From Rhodocyclales bacterium (GTDB taxonomy: Bacteria > Pseudomonadota > Gammaproteobacteria > Burkholderiales > Rhodocyclaceae), in contig JACRIX010000076.1 of the NCBI GenBank assembly GCA_016215645.1, positions 1 to 38,814 on the forward strand: a DNA stretch of 38,814 nt, written 5' to 3'. Under the pieces are notes generated by a model. The model saw only the letters and a program-made list of their open reading frames with translations, was not told where the DNA came from and ran no database searches. Positions within the stretch are counted from its first letter, which is position 1. Every line of letters starts with the position of its first letter. A program made the translations under genes and the position numbers. Shown here in pieces: positions 22,476 through 30,578 of this stretch.

Positions 22476-22512
22476 GTTTCCCCGGCGCCCCGCCTCACGC
22501 CCAGCGGGAAAC
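22476..22512. repeat. Inverted repeat upstream of the 2TM-kinase operon
   Basis: GTTTCCC (22476-22482) and GGGAAAC (22506-22512) enclose 23 bases of GC-rich sequence in the 110-bp gap between the methyltransferase and 2TM genes. It could be an operator for the response regulator or a leader hairpin. It has no T run. Confidence 0.35.
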
Positions 22513-22544
22513 GACGGACGACGATTTTCGGGTGACGAATTGCC

Positions 22545-23099
22545 TCAGGCGGCGACGATCGGCGGCGCCTCAGGCAAGGTTCGGGGGAATCCCCGCACCG
22601 CGCAGATACGCTGCACCACCGCCGGATGGGGAGTTTCGACCTCGCCTTGCTCGAAGGCCACGATGTTCAGCCGGGGCCGCAACACGTCCGGCAATTCCCC
22701 CTGTCGCAGCAGGAACGCGGGGTTGGATGGCTTGCCGAAGCGCTCGTTGCCGACCATGAAAGTTTCGTAGATCAACACGCCACCGACTTCCAAGGCATTC
22801 ATGATCTGCGGCAGGAGCGGCCGAAAAAGATAATTGGTCACGACGATGCCCTCAAAAACCCGACCGTAATACGGCCAGGGGCCGCCTTCGAGATCCGCCG
22901 CCCGCGTCGAAATCCCGGGCTCCTGCGCCGCCAGCTCGGCAATGGCGGCGGCGTCGCGATCCACGGCCTCGACCTGATATCCCTGCCGCGCCAGGAATAG
23001 TGAATGCCGGCCGGAACCGCAGGCAAGGTCGAGCACGCGCCCGCCGGGCACGATCAGCGGCGCAAATCGCCGCACCCACTGTGATGCATTTCCACTCAT
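22545..23099 (-). CDS. Class I SAM-dependent methyltransferase
   Basis: The 184-residue protein has the Rossmann-like SAM fold: motif I VLDLACGSGRHSLFLA, the acidic ribose-binding VEAVDRD and motif IV FEGIVVTNYLFRP. It resembles small stand-alone methyltransferases of the TehB-like group; the substrate is unknown. ATG 23099 (MSGNASQW) is chosen because homologues open close to WVRRFAP. ATG 23123 would add eight residues and has a more distant AAGGA. It is divergent from the cyclase gene and 110 bp upstream of the 2TM gene on the same strand. Confidence 0.85.
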   Translation of the reverse strand: MSGNASQWVRRFAPLIVPGGRVLDLACGSGRHSLFLARQGYQVEAVDRDAAAIAELAAQEPGISTRAADLEGGPWPYYGRVFEGIVVTNYLFRPLLPQIMNALEVGGVLIYETFMVGNERFGKPSNPAFLLRQGELPDVLRPRLNIVAFEQGEVETPHPAVVQRICAVRGFPRTLPEAPPIVAA

Positions 23100-23174
23100 G
23101 GCTCCAGCCTTGTCGGGTATCATTTTGAGTCGAATCCTTGTCGCCAGCGACTTTCCGGGTACCGCAACGCCTAA

Positions 23175-24515
23175 ATGTCCGTTCCATCCAGCATCCCGCC
23201 AGGATCCACCCCGGAGAACACGGACGCCCTGCGCGAACAGCTGAGCAACACGACCGCAGCCTACAGCCGCTTCGTGCCGCGGGAGTTCCTCAACCTGTTG
23301 GGGATCGAGGATATACGCAAGGTCGAACTTGGGCAGCAGGTCGAGCGCAAGATGACCATCCTGTTCTGCGACATCCGCAACTTTACCGCGCTGTCGGAAA
23401 CCATGAGTCCGCAGGAGAACTTCAATTTCCTGAATTCCTACCTGGTGCAGATGGAGCCGGTGATCACGGCCCACGGCGGCTTCATCGACAAATACATCGG
23501 CGACGCGATCATGGCGCTGTTTCCCGGCTCGCCGGATGAAGCCCTGCGCTGCGGCCAGGCCATGCTGCGCCAGCTCGAGGACTACAACGACGGGCGCCAG
23601 CGTGCCGGCTACCGACCCATCCGCATCGGCATCGGCATCAATACCGGCATCGTCATCCTTGGCACCATCGGCGGCGCCGCGCGCATGGACGGTACGGTAA
23701 TCGGTGACGCGGTGAATCTCGCCGCCCGCCTCGAACGCCTGACCAAGGAATACCGGGTCTCGATGCTGATCAGCGACTACACCCTGTATTCGCTGGACCA
23801 GCCCAGCGAGTGGGCCATCCGCTTTCTCGACCGCACCCAGGTGCGCGGCAAGCAGGGCTCGCACTCCGTGTACGAGGTGTTCAACAACGACCCGGCGGCA
23901 CTGCTCCAGGCCAAGAAACGAACCATCAAGCTATTCGAGCAGGCACTGGCCTGCTACCACATCGGCGATCACGCCGCCGCGCGCCAGCGCCTGGTCGATT
24001 ACGCCGCGGCCGTGCCCGAAGACACGGCCGTGCACGTGTATCTCGAACGCTGCAATCCCCTGGCGGAAAACTACGGCACGCCGCGGCCGGAACCGATGCC
24101 CCACTGGCACGAGGAATACTCCCACGGCCTGGCCACGGTGGACACCGTGCATCAGAACCTGCTGACCGACATGAATGCCCTGGCGAAGGCCCTCCACGAC
24201 AAGCAGCTCGACCTCTCCGGGACCTTGCTCGACCAGATTCATGTCTCGGCAGGCAAGGACTTCGCCATCGAAGAACAACTGATGCGCCAATCCTCGTATC
24301 CCTTCCTCGATCTGCACGCGCGCCAGCACCAGCGTTTTTTCGAATATTTCGACGAGCTGCGACGCGAGATCGAATCCCGCGAGGAAGACAGGATCTACCT
24401 GATCTTCCGCGTGAAGCGTTTCTTCACCGGCTGGCTGGTCAATCACATCGTCAGCGCCGATCGGCATTTCGGTCATTTCCGCAGATCTGCAAGCAGCCCC
24501 ACGACGTCGGCCTGA
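23175..24515 (+). CDS. Class III adenylate cyclase with C-terminal hemerythrin-like domain
   Basis: The predicted soluble enzyme makes cAMP and probably senses O2, redox or iron. The 446 residues hold a cyclase domain (about 58-235) with metal-binding Asp66 and Asp110, substrate-selecting Lys106 and Thr174 (class IIIb adenylate type), and transition-state Asn181 and Arg185. A TPR-like segment (about 245-300) ends in YLERC. A hemerythrin-like domain (about 311-435) closes the protein. Its diiron ligands line up as His326, Glu366, His381, His385, His424 and Asp429, but the His expected in HFxxEE is Asp362 (KDFAIEE). The start ATG 23175 gives the full cyclase. It stands divergent to the methyltransferase and 137 bp before the Pat-type gene on the same strand. 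Adenylate specificity is inferred from residues only. Confidence 0.9.
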   Translation: MSVPSSIPPGSTPENTDALREQLSNTTAAYSRFVPREFLNLLGIEDIRKVELGQQVERKMTILFCDIRNFTALSETMSPQENFNFLNSYLVQMEPVITAHGGFIDKYIGDAIMALFPGSPDEALRCGQAMLRQLEDYNDGRQRAGYRPIRIGIGINTGIVILGTIGGAARMDGTVIGDAVNLAARLERLTKEYRVSMLISDYTLYSLDQPSEWAIRFLDRTQVRGKQGSHSVYEVFNNDPAALLQAKKRTIKLFEQALACYHIGDHAAARQRLVDYAAAVPEDTAVHVYLERCNPLAENYGTPRPEPMPHWHEEYSHGLATVDTVHQNLLTDMNALAKALHDKQLDLSGTLLDQIHVSAGKDFAIEEQLMRQSSYPFLDLHARQHQRFFEYFDELRREIESREEDRIYLIFRVKRFFTGWLVNHIVSADRHFGHFRRSASSPTTSA

Positions 24516-24652
24516 GCCAAATCGCCGGGCAGGCCGGATGTTCCCCCTGGCTGAGATTTCTAGTGGCCTTCCCCCAAATAGTCGGGCCGAAAATGTTATG
24601 CTGCAACGCACCATCCCGACGCGCCGTCACGCGTAAACTGCTCACCCTGGCC

Positions 24653-27343
24653 ATGCACAACGAACGACATTACCTCCATACGCTTTTCGAGCCGGCATCG
24701 ATTGCCATCATCGGCGCTTCGGAGACGCCCAATTCAATCGGCGTAACCCTGGTCCGCAACATGCTCGACTCGGGCTACAAGGGCAAGCTGTTCTTCGTCA
24801 ACCCCAAACATGAAACCGTGTTCGGCCAGAAGGCCTATGCCACGGTCGACACCATTCCGCAGCGTCTGGATATTGCCGTGATCTGCACCAAGGCGGCAAG
24901 CATTCCCGAGATCATCGATGCCTGCGGTCGCGCCGGCTGCAAGAATGCCATCGTGATTTCCGGCGGCTTTGCCGAAGCCGGCCCGCGCGGCGCCTCGCTG
25001 GAACGCGCCGTGCTGGAAAACGCCCGCCGCCATGGCATGCGCCTGCTCGGCCCCAACTGCCTCGGGCTGATGCGCCCGGGCAGCCAGCTCAACCTGACCT
25101 TCGGCCACGGCTTCGCCCATGCCGGCACCATTGGCCTGATTTCCCAGTCGGGCGCGCTGTGCACCGCGATCCTCGACTGGGCGCTGGCGAAGAATGTCGG
25201 ATTCTCGAACGTGGTGTCGCTGGGCGCCGAAGGCGACATCGACTTCGGCGAAATCCTCGACTACATGGTCTCCGACCCGCGCACCGAGAACATCTTCCTC
25301 TACATCGAGGGCATCAAGAACGCGCGCCGCTTCATGAGTGCCTTGCGTGCGGCCGCGCGCTGCAAGCCGGTGCTGCTGATCAAGGTCGGCAAACATCCGG
25401 CCGGCGAGAAGGCGGCGCTGTCGCACACCGGCGCCCTGGTCGGCGCCGATGACGTCTTCGACGCCGCCCTGCGCCGCGCCGGCGTGGTACGCCTGGCCAA
25501 CGTCGGCCAGATGTACGCCGCGGCATCCGCACTCTTCTCGCACTTCCGACCGCGCGGCAAGCGCCTGGCCATCATCACCAACGGCGGTGGCCCCGGCGTG
25601 ATGGCCGCCGACCATGCCGCCGACATCGACATCCCGCTGGCCCAGTTGTCGGCCGCCACCCTGGCCAGGCTGGGCGAACAACTGCCGATCACCAGTTCGC
25701 GTACCAATCCGATCGACATCCTCGGCGACGCCGATCCCGAACGCTATGGCGCCGCGCTGCAGGCCTGCATCGACGATGACGGCGTGGACGGCGTGCTGGC
25801 GATCCTGACGCCGCAGGCGATGACCGATCCCACCCAGGCGGCGCGCACCGTCATCGAAATCGCGCGCCAATCCGACAAACCCCTGGTCACCTGCTGGATG
25901 GGCGAGGAGCAGGTCGGCGAAGCACGCAAGCTGTTTCAGGGCGCGGCGATACCGACCTTCAGAACACCGGAGCCGGCAGTCGACCTGTTCTCCCACATCT
26001 CCAACTACTACCGCAACCGCCAGTTGCTGATGCAGTCGCCGCCCTCGATTTCCGAGCAGGCGCCGCCGCGCCTCGAATCGGCGCGCCTGGTGATCGAAAC
26101 CGCACTGATGGAAGGGCGCAAGGTCCTCAACGAAATGGAATCGAAGGCGGTACTTGCCGCCTTCCGCATCCCGATCGCGCAAACCGTGGTGGCGCGCTCG
26201 GCCTCCGAAGCCATGGTGCTGGCCGAAGAACTGGGCCTGCCGGTGGTGATGAAGATCGACTCGCCGCAGATCGTGCACAAGGCCGATTCCGGCGGCGTGC
26301 GCCTCAACCTCAACAGCCTGGCGGCGGTGCGCGACTCCTGGCTGGAGATCATGGAGGAAGTGAAGAAGAACCGGCCCGATGCCCACATCAACGGCATCGC
26401 CATCGAGCCCATGATCCAGAAACCCAATGGCCGCGAACTGGTGGTCGGCATGGTACGCGACAAGATCTTCGGCCCGACCATCGTCTTCGGTCCCGGCGGG
26501 GCCGGCATCGAAGCCTTCGCCAGCGACCGCGCCGTGGCGCTGCCACCGCTGAACTCGGTGCTGGTCGCCGACATGCTGGCCTCGACCCGCACCACGGCCC
26601 GGCTCGGCGAGTTCCGCAACATGCCTCCGGTCAACATGAAGGCCATCGAAACCGTGCTGCTCAATGTTTCGGCCATGGTCTGCGAACTGCCCTGGATCTG
26701 CGAGATGGACATCAACCCGCTGATCGTGGATGAGAACACTGCGGTTGCCGTCGATGCCCGCATCACCATCGAAAACATGCCGCTCACCGCCGGTCGCTAC
26801 GACCACATGGCGATCCATCCCTACCCTTCCCACCTGCAGACCAGCTACCAGGCCAAGGACGGCACCCAGGTGACGATCCGGCCGATCCGCCCCGAGGACG
26901 TGCGCATCGAACAGGAGTTCGTCCGCGACCTGTCGGCCGAGTCGCGCTACCTGCGCTTCATGAACACCATCCGCGAAGTCTCGCCGGCGCAACTGGTGCG
27001 CCTGACGCAAATCGATTACGACCGCGAGATGGCCTTCGTCGCCACCATCGACGACCATGGTGCAGAAAAGGAAGTCGGCGTCGCCCGCTACGCCACCAGC
27101 CCGGACGGCGAATCCTGCGAATTCGCCATCGTGGTCGCCGACGACTGGCAGGGCAAGGGTCTGGCGCGACGCCTGATGGGCGTCATCATCGACACCGCCA
27201 GGAGCCGCGGCCTGCGCTACATGCACGGCGATTTCCTGTCCGAGAATTCGCGCATGCTGGCTTTTGTCGCCAGCCTCGGCTTCGTCCTCTCCGCGCACCC
27301 GGAAGACCCCGGCCTCAAGCGCGGCGTGCTGACGCTGAACTGA
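24653..27343 (+). CDS. ADP-forming acyl-CoA synthetase fused to GNAT acetyltransferase (Pat/PatZ-type protein lysine acetyltransferase)
   Basis: Pat-type enzymes acetylate lysines of metabolic enzymes, classically inactivating AMP-forming acyl-CoA synthetases. The 896 residues comprise a CoA-binding domain (about 10-135, SIAIIGAS), a succinyl-CoA-ligase-like region (about 150-460) with SHTGA, an ATP-grasp domain (about 490-715, PVVMKIDSPQIVHKADSGGV) and a GNAT domain (about 740-896) with the acetyl-CoA loop QGKGLA. Unlike E. coli PatZ, which as I recall it has Asn there, the phospho-His site is kept (His258), so the ligase half may be active. The frame stays open far upstream, but similarity begins at ATG 24653 (HYLHTLFEPASIAIIG). 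It lies between two adenylate cyclase genes. No cyclic-nucleotide-binding domain is visible in it. Confidence 0.92.
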   Translation: MHNERHYLHTLFEPASIAIIGASETPNSIGVTLVRNMLDSGYKGKLFFVNPKHETVFGQKAYATVDTIPQRLDIAVICTKAASIPEIIDACGRAGCKNAIVISGGFAEAGPRGASLERAVLENARRHGMRLLGPNCLGLMRPGSQLNLTFGHGFAHAGTIGLISQSGALCTAILDWALAKNVGFSNVVSLGAEGDIDFGEILDYMVSDPRTENIFLYIEGIKNARRFMSALRAAARCKPVLLIKVGKHPAGEKAALSHTGALVGADDVFDAALRRAGVVRLANVGQMYAAASALFSHFRPRGKRLAIITNGGGPGVMAADHAADIDIPLAQLSAATLARLGEQLPITSSRTNPIDILGDADPERYGAALQACIDDDGVDGVLAILTPQAMTDPTQAARTVIEIARQSDKPLVTCWMGEEQVGEARKLFQGAAIPTFRTPEPAVDLFSHISNYYRNRQLLMQSPPSISEQAPPRLESARLVIETALMEGRKVLNEMESKAVLAAFRIPIAQTVVARSASEAMVLAEELGLPVVMKIDSPQIVHKADSGGVRLNLNSLAAVRDSWLEIMEEVKKNRPDAHINGIAIEPMIQKPNGRELVVGMVRDKIFGPTIVFGPGGAGIEAFASDRAVALPPLNSVLVADMLASTRTTARLGEFRNMPPVNMKAIETVLLNVSAMVCELPWICEMDINPLIVDENTAVAVDARITIENMPLTAGRYDHMAIHPYPSHLQTSYQAKDGTQVTIRPIRPEDVRIEQEFVRDLSAESRYLRFMNTIREVSPAQLVRLTQIDYDREMAFVATIDDHGAEKEVGVARYATSPDGESCEFAIVVADDWQGKGLARRLMGVIIDTARSRGLRYMHGDFLSENSRMLAFVASLGFVLSAHPEDPGLKRGVLTLN

Positions 27344-27433
27344 CGCCCATGGCTTCGGTGACCACCAACGCATCATGAAACGCCCGCCCCCTTGCCCAGC
27401 CATGGGCCAGCAAACTCGACCCGCCCCCCTTTG

Positions 27434-27449
27434 CCCCCCTCACGGGGGG
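27434..27449 (+). repeat. C6/G6 hairpin downstream of the Pat-type gene
   Basis: CCCCCC, a 4-base TCAC turn and GGGGGG form a perfect stem in the 165-bp gap before tag. TTCCC follows, not a T run, so it may block RNA decay rather than terminate. The rest of the gap has simple CGCTTCGCTCG-like sequence. Confidence 0.5.
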
Positions 27450-27508
27450 TTCCCATTCGGCTCGCTTCGCTCGATATCACCAGCGACCCATCCGGTCGCT
27501 TCACCCTA

Positions 27509-28096
27509 ATGGCGAAAGTCGGCGCTGACGGCACGGCGCGCTGCCCCTGGTGCGGCGACGATCCGCTCTACGTCGCCTACCACGACCAGGAGTGGGGCGT
27601 CCCCTGCCATGACGAGCGCGCCCTGTTCGAGTTCCTGATCCTCGAAGGCGCCCAGGCCGGCCTGTCCTGGATCACCATCCTCAGGAAGCGCGAGAACTAC
27701 CGCCGCGCCTACCACGGCTTCGATCCGCGCAAGATCGCGCGCTACGGCGAGAACGATGTCGCCCGCCTGCTGGCCGATGCCGGCATCGTGCGCAACCGGC
27801 TCAAGGTCGCGGCGAGCATAGCCAACGCCCGCGCCACGCTGGAGCTTTACGAGCAGGGCGGCAGCCTCGACAGCCTGCTCTGGCAATTCGTCGACGGCCG
27901 GCCACGCCTCAACCGCTGGAAGGCGATGTCCGACGTTCCGGCCATCACGCCGCAGGCCGAAGCCATGTCGAAGGAACTCAAGCGTCGCGGCTTCCGCTTC
28001 ATCGGTCCGACGGTGATGTATGCGCACATGCAGGCCACCGGCATGGTCAACGACCATCTGGTCACCTGCCCGCGCCACCGGGACGTTTCGCGCTGA
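27509..28096 (+). CDS. tag: DNA-3-methyladenine glycosylase I
   Basis: Tag removes 3-methyladenine from alkylated DNA, starting base-excision repair. The 195-residue protein has the Tag signature throughout: RCPWCGDDPLYVAYHDQEWG at the N-terminus, LEGAQAGLSWITIL (helix-hairpin-helix region), FIGPTVMYAHMQATGMVNDH at the C-terminus, and the zinc ligands Cys and His near the N-terminus with the pair in DHLVTCPRH. The ATG at 27509 is the only close start. Its first codons (MAKVGAD) come from a dispersed repeat copy, so the N-terminal nine residues before CPWC look acquired. No good Shine-Dalgarno is seen. Confidence 0.94.
   Translation: MAKVGADGTARCPWCGDDPLYVAYHDQEWGVPCHDERALFEFLILEGAQAGLSWITILRKRENYRRAYHGFDPRKIARYGENDVARLLADAGIVRNRLKVAASIANARATLELYEQGGSLDSLLWQFVDGRPRLNRWKAMSDVPAITPQAEAMSKELKRRGFRFIGPTVMYAHMQATGMVNDHLVTCPRHRDVSR
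27514..27538 (+). repeat. Dispersed repeat copy C, at the start of tag
   Basis: GAAAGTCGGCGCTGACGGCA and the next five bases match copy E at 23 of 25 positions. It begins two codons into tag and encodes Lys-Val-Gly-Ala as residues 3-6. Confidence 0.6.
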
Positions 28097-28129
28097 GACT
28101 CCCGATCCGCGCCGCTGTCGCGTAAACCC

Positions 28130-28157
28130 TTGGCAGAACTGGGTTTCTGGTTACAAT
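28130..28157 (+). promoter_or_regulatory. Candidate sigma-70 promoter for the GAF cyclase gene
   Basis: TTGGCA (28130-28135), a 16-bp spacer and TACAAT (28152-28157) match sigma-70 boxes. RNA would start about 35 bases before the ATG at 28199. No clear ribosome-binding site follows. Confidence 0.5.
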
Positions 28158-28198
28158 AGCCGCATCCAGTAGCCACAGGCGTTCCGCTCCCGCCGCGC

Positions 28199-30556
28199 AT
28201 GCAGATCGGCTTCGAAACCATCCGCGAGATCCTCGAGCATCGCCTGCACCAGGATGACATCGAGCGCTTGCTCCACGGGCTGGACGAAACCGGCAAGGCC
28301 GAACTGTTCTACCGCATCACCGAAATGCTGCGCCGGACCACGGCGCTGGCCGACATTGCCAACCGGGTCAATGACAGCCTTTCTCTGGACGTGCTGTTTC
28401 CGCGCCTGATGGCGGTGGTGACGGAAGCACTCAACGCCGACCGCAGCACCCTGTTCCTGCATGACCCCGACAGCGGCGAGCTGTTTTCGCGCGTGCTCCA
28501 GGGCGACACCATCGGCGAGATCCGCTTCCCCAGCCATCTCGGCGTCGCCGGCTCGGTGTTCACCCGCGGTGACGCCGAGATCATCAGCGACGCCTATGCC
28601 GACACCCGCTTCAACCAGGAGGTCGACCGCAAGACCGGCTACCGCACGCGCAACATCCTCTGCGTGCCGATCCGCAACAAGAAGCGCGAGGTGATCGGCG
28701 TCACCCAGGTGCTGAACAAGCTCTCCGGCGACTTCGATGCCGAAGACCAGCGCTTGCTCGAAGGCCTGTCGCTGCAAGCCTCGGCGGCGCTCGAAAATGC
28801 CCGCCTGTTCGAGAAGGTGGAGCGCCAGCAGCGCGAGGAGGCGATGCTGCTCGAAGTCAGCATTTCCATCGTCTCGGAAATCCACCTCGATCCGCTGCTG
28901 GAAAAGATCATGGCGGCCGCGACCACGCTGTTGAGCGCCGACCGCGGCACGCTGTTCCTTTACGACCCGGACGCCGAGGAGTTGTACTCCCGCGTTGCCG
29001 GTGGCATCACCGCGGAAGGCATCCGCTTTCCGGCCAATGCCGGACTCGCCGGCGAATGCTTCAGCAATGGCAAGGTCATCAACCTGGCCGACGCCTACGC
29101 CGATCCGCGCTTCAACCAGGAGGTCGACCGCCACACCGGCTACCGCACCCACAGCATGCTGTGCATGCCCATCGTCGCCCGCGCCGAACGCAAGATCGGC
29201 GTGATGCAGATCCTCAACCGCCGCGGCGGCCCCTTCGGTGCCGCCGAGGAACGGCGCCTGCGCGCCTTTTGCGCCCAGGCCGCGGTGGCGATCGAGAACG
29301 CCCAGTTGTTCGAGGAGGTGCGCGCCGAGCGCAACTACAACGAGGCCATCCTGCATTCGATGAACAACGCCGTGTTGACGCTCGACGCGGCCGGCGTGGT
29401 GCGCAAGGTCAACGGCTCGGCGGCGCGCATCCTGCGCCGCGGCGCCGAGGAGCTGGTCGGCCGCGAGCTCGACGAGCTCTTCCCCGGTCGCAACCGCTGG
29501 GTGGTGAACAGCCTGGCCAAGGTGCGCGACTCGGGCCGCACCGACATCACCATCGATACCGACCTGATCATCGAAGGCAGTGAGGCCGTCTCGGTCAACC
29601 TGGTCACGGTGCCGCTGACCAGCATGCACGACGAGGCCATCGGCTACATGCTGATGATGGAGGACATCACGCGCGAGAAGCGCCTGCGCAACACCATGTC
29701 GCGCTACATGAGCAAGTCGGTGGTGGACAAGCTGATGGAAAGCGGCGAGGCCGAGCTCGGCGGCATCGGCCGCGACGTCTCGGTGCTGTTCTCCGACATC
29801 CGCGGCTTCACCTCGATCTCCGAGCGCCTCGGCGCCAAGGAGACCGTGGCGCTGCTCAACGAGTACTTCACCGACATGGTGGACATCGTCTTCGCCCACA
29901 ACGGCGTGCTCGACAAATACATCGGCGACATGATCATGGCGGTGTTCGGCTCGGTGCTGCAAAGCGAGGAGGACGCCAGCAACGCGGTGATCGTCGGCAA
30001 CAAGATGATGACCGGCCTGCATGCCCTCAACCGCCGCCGCGCGGCCCGTGGCGCCGAACCGATCCGCATCGGCGTCGGCATCAGCACCGGCAACGTCGTC
30101 GCCGGCAACATCGGCTCCCTGAAGCGCATGGAATACACGGTGATCGGCGACCGCGTGAACCTGGCCGAGCGGCTGGAGGGTGCGAACAAGTTTTATGGCA
30201 CCTCGATCCTGATCTGCGAGGCCACCTGGGCCGCCGTCAGGCACCACGCCGCGACGCGCGAGATCGACCTGATCCGGGTCCGCGGACGCAGCACCCCGGT
30301 GGCGATCCACGAAGCCCTGGGCCACCACTCCGAAGACAGTTTTCCGCATCGCCAGGACTTGCTCGGAGCATTTTCCGCCGGCTTGCAGTATTACCGGCGC
30401 CGCGACTGGTTCGGCGCCGAGCGGCATTTCGGCGACGCCCTGGCCGCGCATCCCGGCGACGGCCCGACCCGGATCTACCTCGAACGCTGCCGCTTCTACC
30501 GCGACCACCCGCCGCCCAACGACTGGGACGGCGTCTGGGAAATGAAAACCAAGTAA
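28199..30556 (+). CDS. GAF-GAF-PAS class III adenylate cyclase (CyaB-like)
   Basis: The 785-residue soluble cyclase has a short N-terminal helical region, GAF1 (about 52-203), GAF2 (about 219-372), PAS (about 380-492), a class III cyclase domain (about 525-705) and a TPR-like tail ending YLERC. The catalytic set is complete: metal Asp533 and Asp577, Lys573 and Thr647 for ATP, Asn654 and Arg658 for the transition state. GAF1 has a near-complete cyclic-nucleotide NKFDE motif (Asn173, Lys174, Phe179, Asp183, then Gln184). In GAF2 it is degenerate (Asn340, Arg341, Phe346, Glu350). The layout resembles cyanobacterial CyaB1, whose GAF domains bind cAMP and give positive feedback. The two GAF units share almost identical DNA locally. 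The acyl-CoA ligase gene follows 22 bp later and is probably co-transcribed. Confidence 0.93.
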   Translation: MQIGFETIREILEHRLHQDDIERLLHGLDETGKAELFYRITEMLRRTTALADIANRVNDSLSLDVLFPRLMAVVTEALNADRSTLFLHDPDSGELFSRVLQGDTIGEIRFPSHLGVAGSVFTRGDAEIISDAYADTRFNQEVDRKTGYRTRNILCVPIRNKKREVIGVTQVLNKLSGDFDAEDQRLLEGLSLQASAALENARLFEKVERQQREEAMLLEVSISIVSEIHLDPLLEKIMAAATTLLSADRGTLFLYDPDAEELYSRVAGGITAEGIRFPANAGLAGECFSNGKVINLADAYADPRFNQEVDRHTGYRTHSMLCMPIVARAERKIGVMQILNRRGGPFGAAEERRLRAFCAQAAVAIENAQLFEEVRAERNYNEAILHSMNNAVLTLDAAGVVRKVNGSAARILRRGAEELVGRELDELFPGRNRWVVNSLAKVRDSGRTDITIDTDLIIEGSEAVSVNLVTVPLTSMHDEAIGYMLMMEDITREKRLRNTMSRYMSKSVVDKLMESGEAELGGIGRDVSVLFSDIRGFTSISERLGAKETVALLNEYFTDMVDIVFAHNGVLDKYIGDMIMAVFGSVLQSEEDASNAVIVGNKMMTGLHALNRRRAARGAEPIRIGVGISTGNVVAGNIGSLKRMEYTVIGDRVNLAERLEGANKFYGTSILICEATWAAVRHHAATREIDLIRVRGRSTPVAIHEALGHHSEDSFPHRQDLLGAFSAGLQYYRRRDWFGAERHFGDALAAHPGDGPTRIYLERCRFYRDHPPPNDWDGVWEMKTK
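28607..29131 (+). repeat. Direct repeat inside the two GAF domains
   Basis: A 24-base stretch beginning CGCTTCAACCAGGAGG is identical at 28607-28630 and 29108-29131, exactly 501 bases (167 codons) apart, in matching positions of GAF1 and GAF2 (RFNQEVDR). The flanking bases are also close. This points to an internal duplication or gene conversion. Confidence 0.8.
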
Positions 30557-30578
30557 TCCCGTCCACGGCAGCCCGACC

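Noticed and set aside
23810-24652. Extension of the Pat-type frame by about 280 codons through the cyclase gene
   Set aside because: The cyclase-hemerythrin frame is the real one there; Pat similarity begins at 24653.
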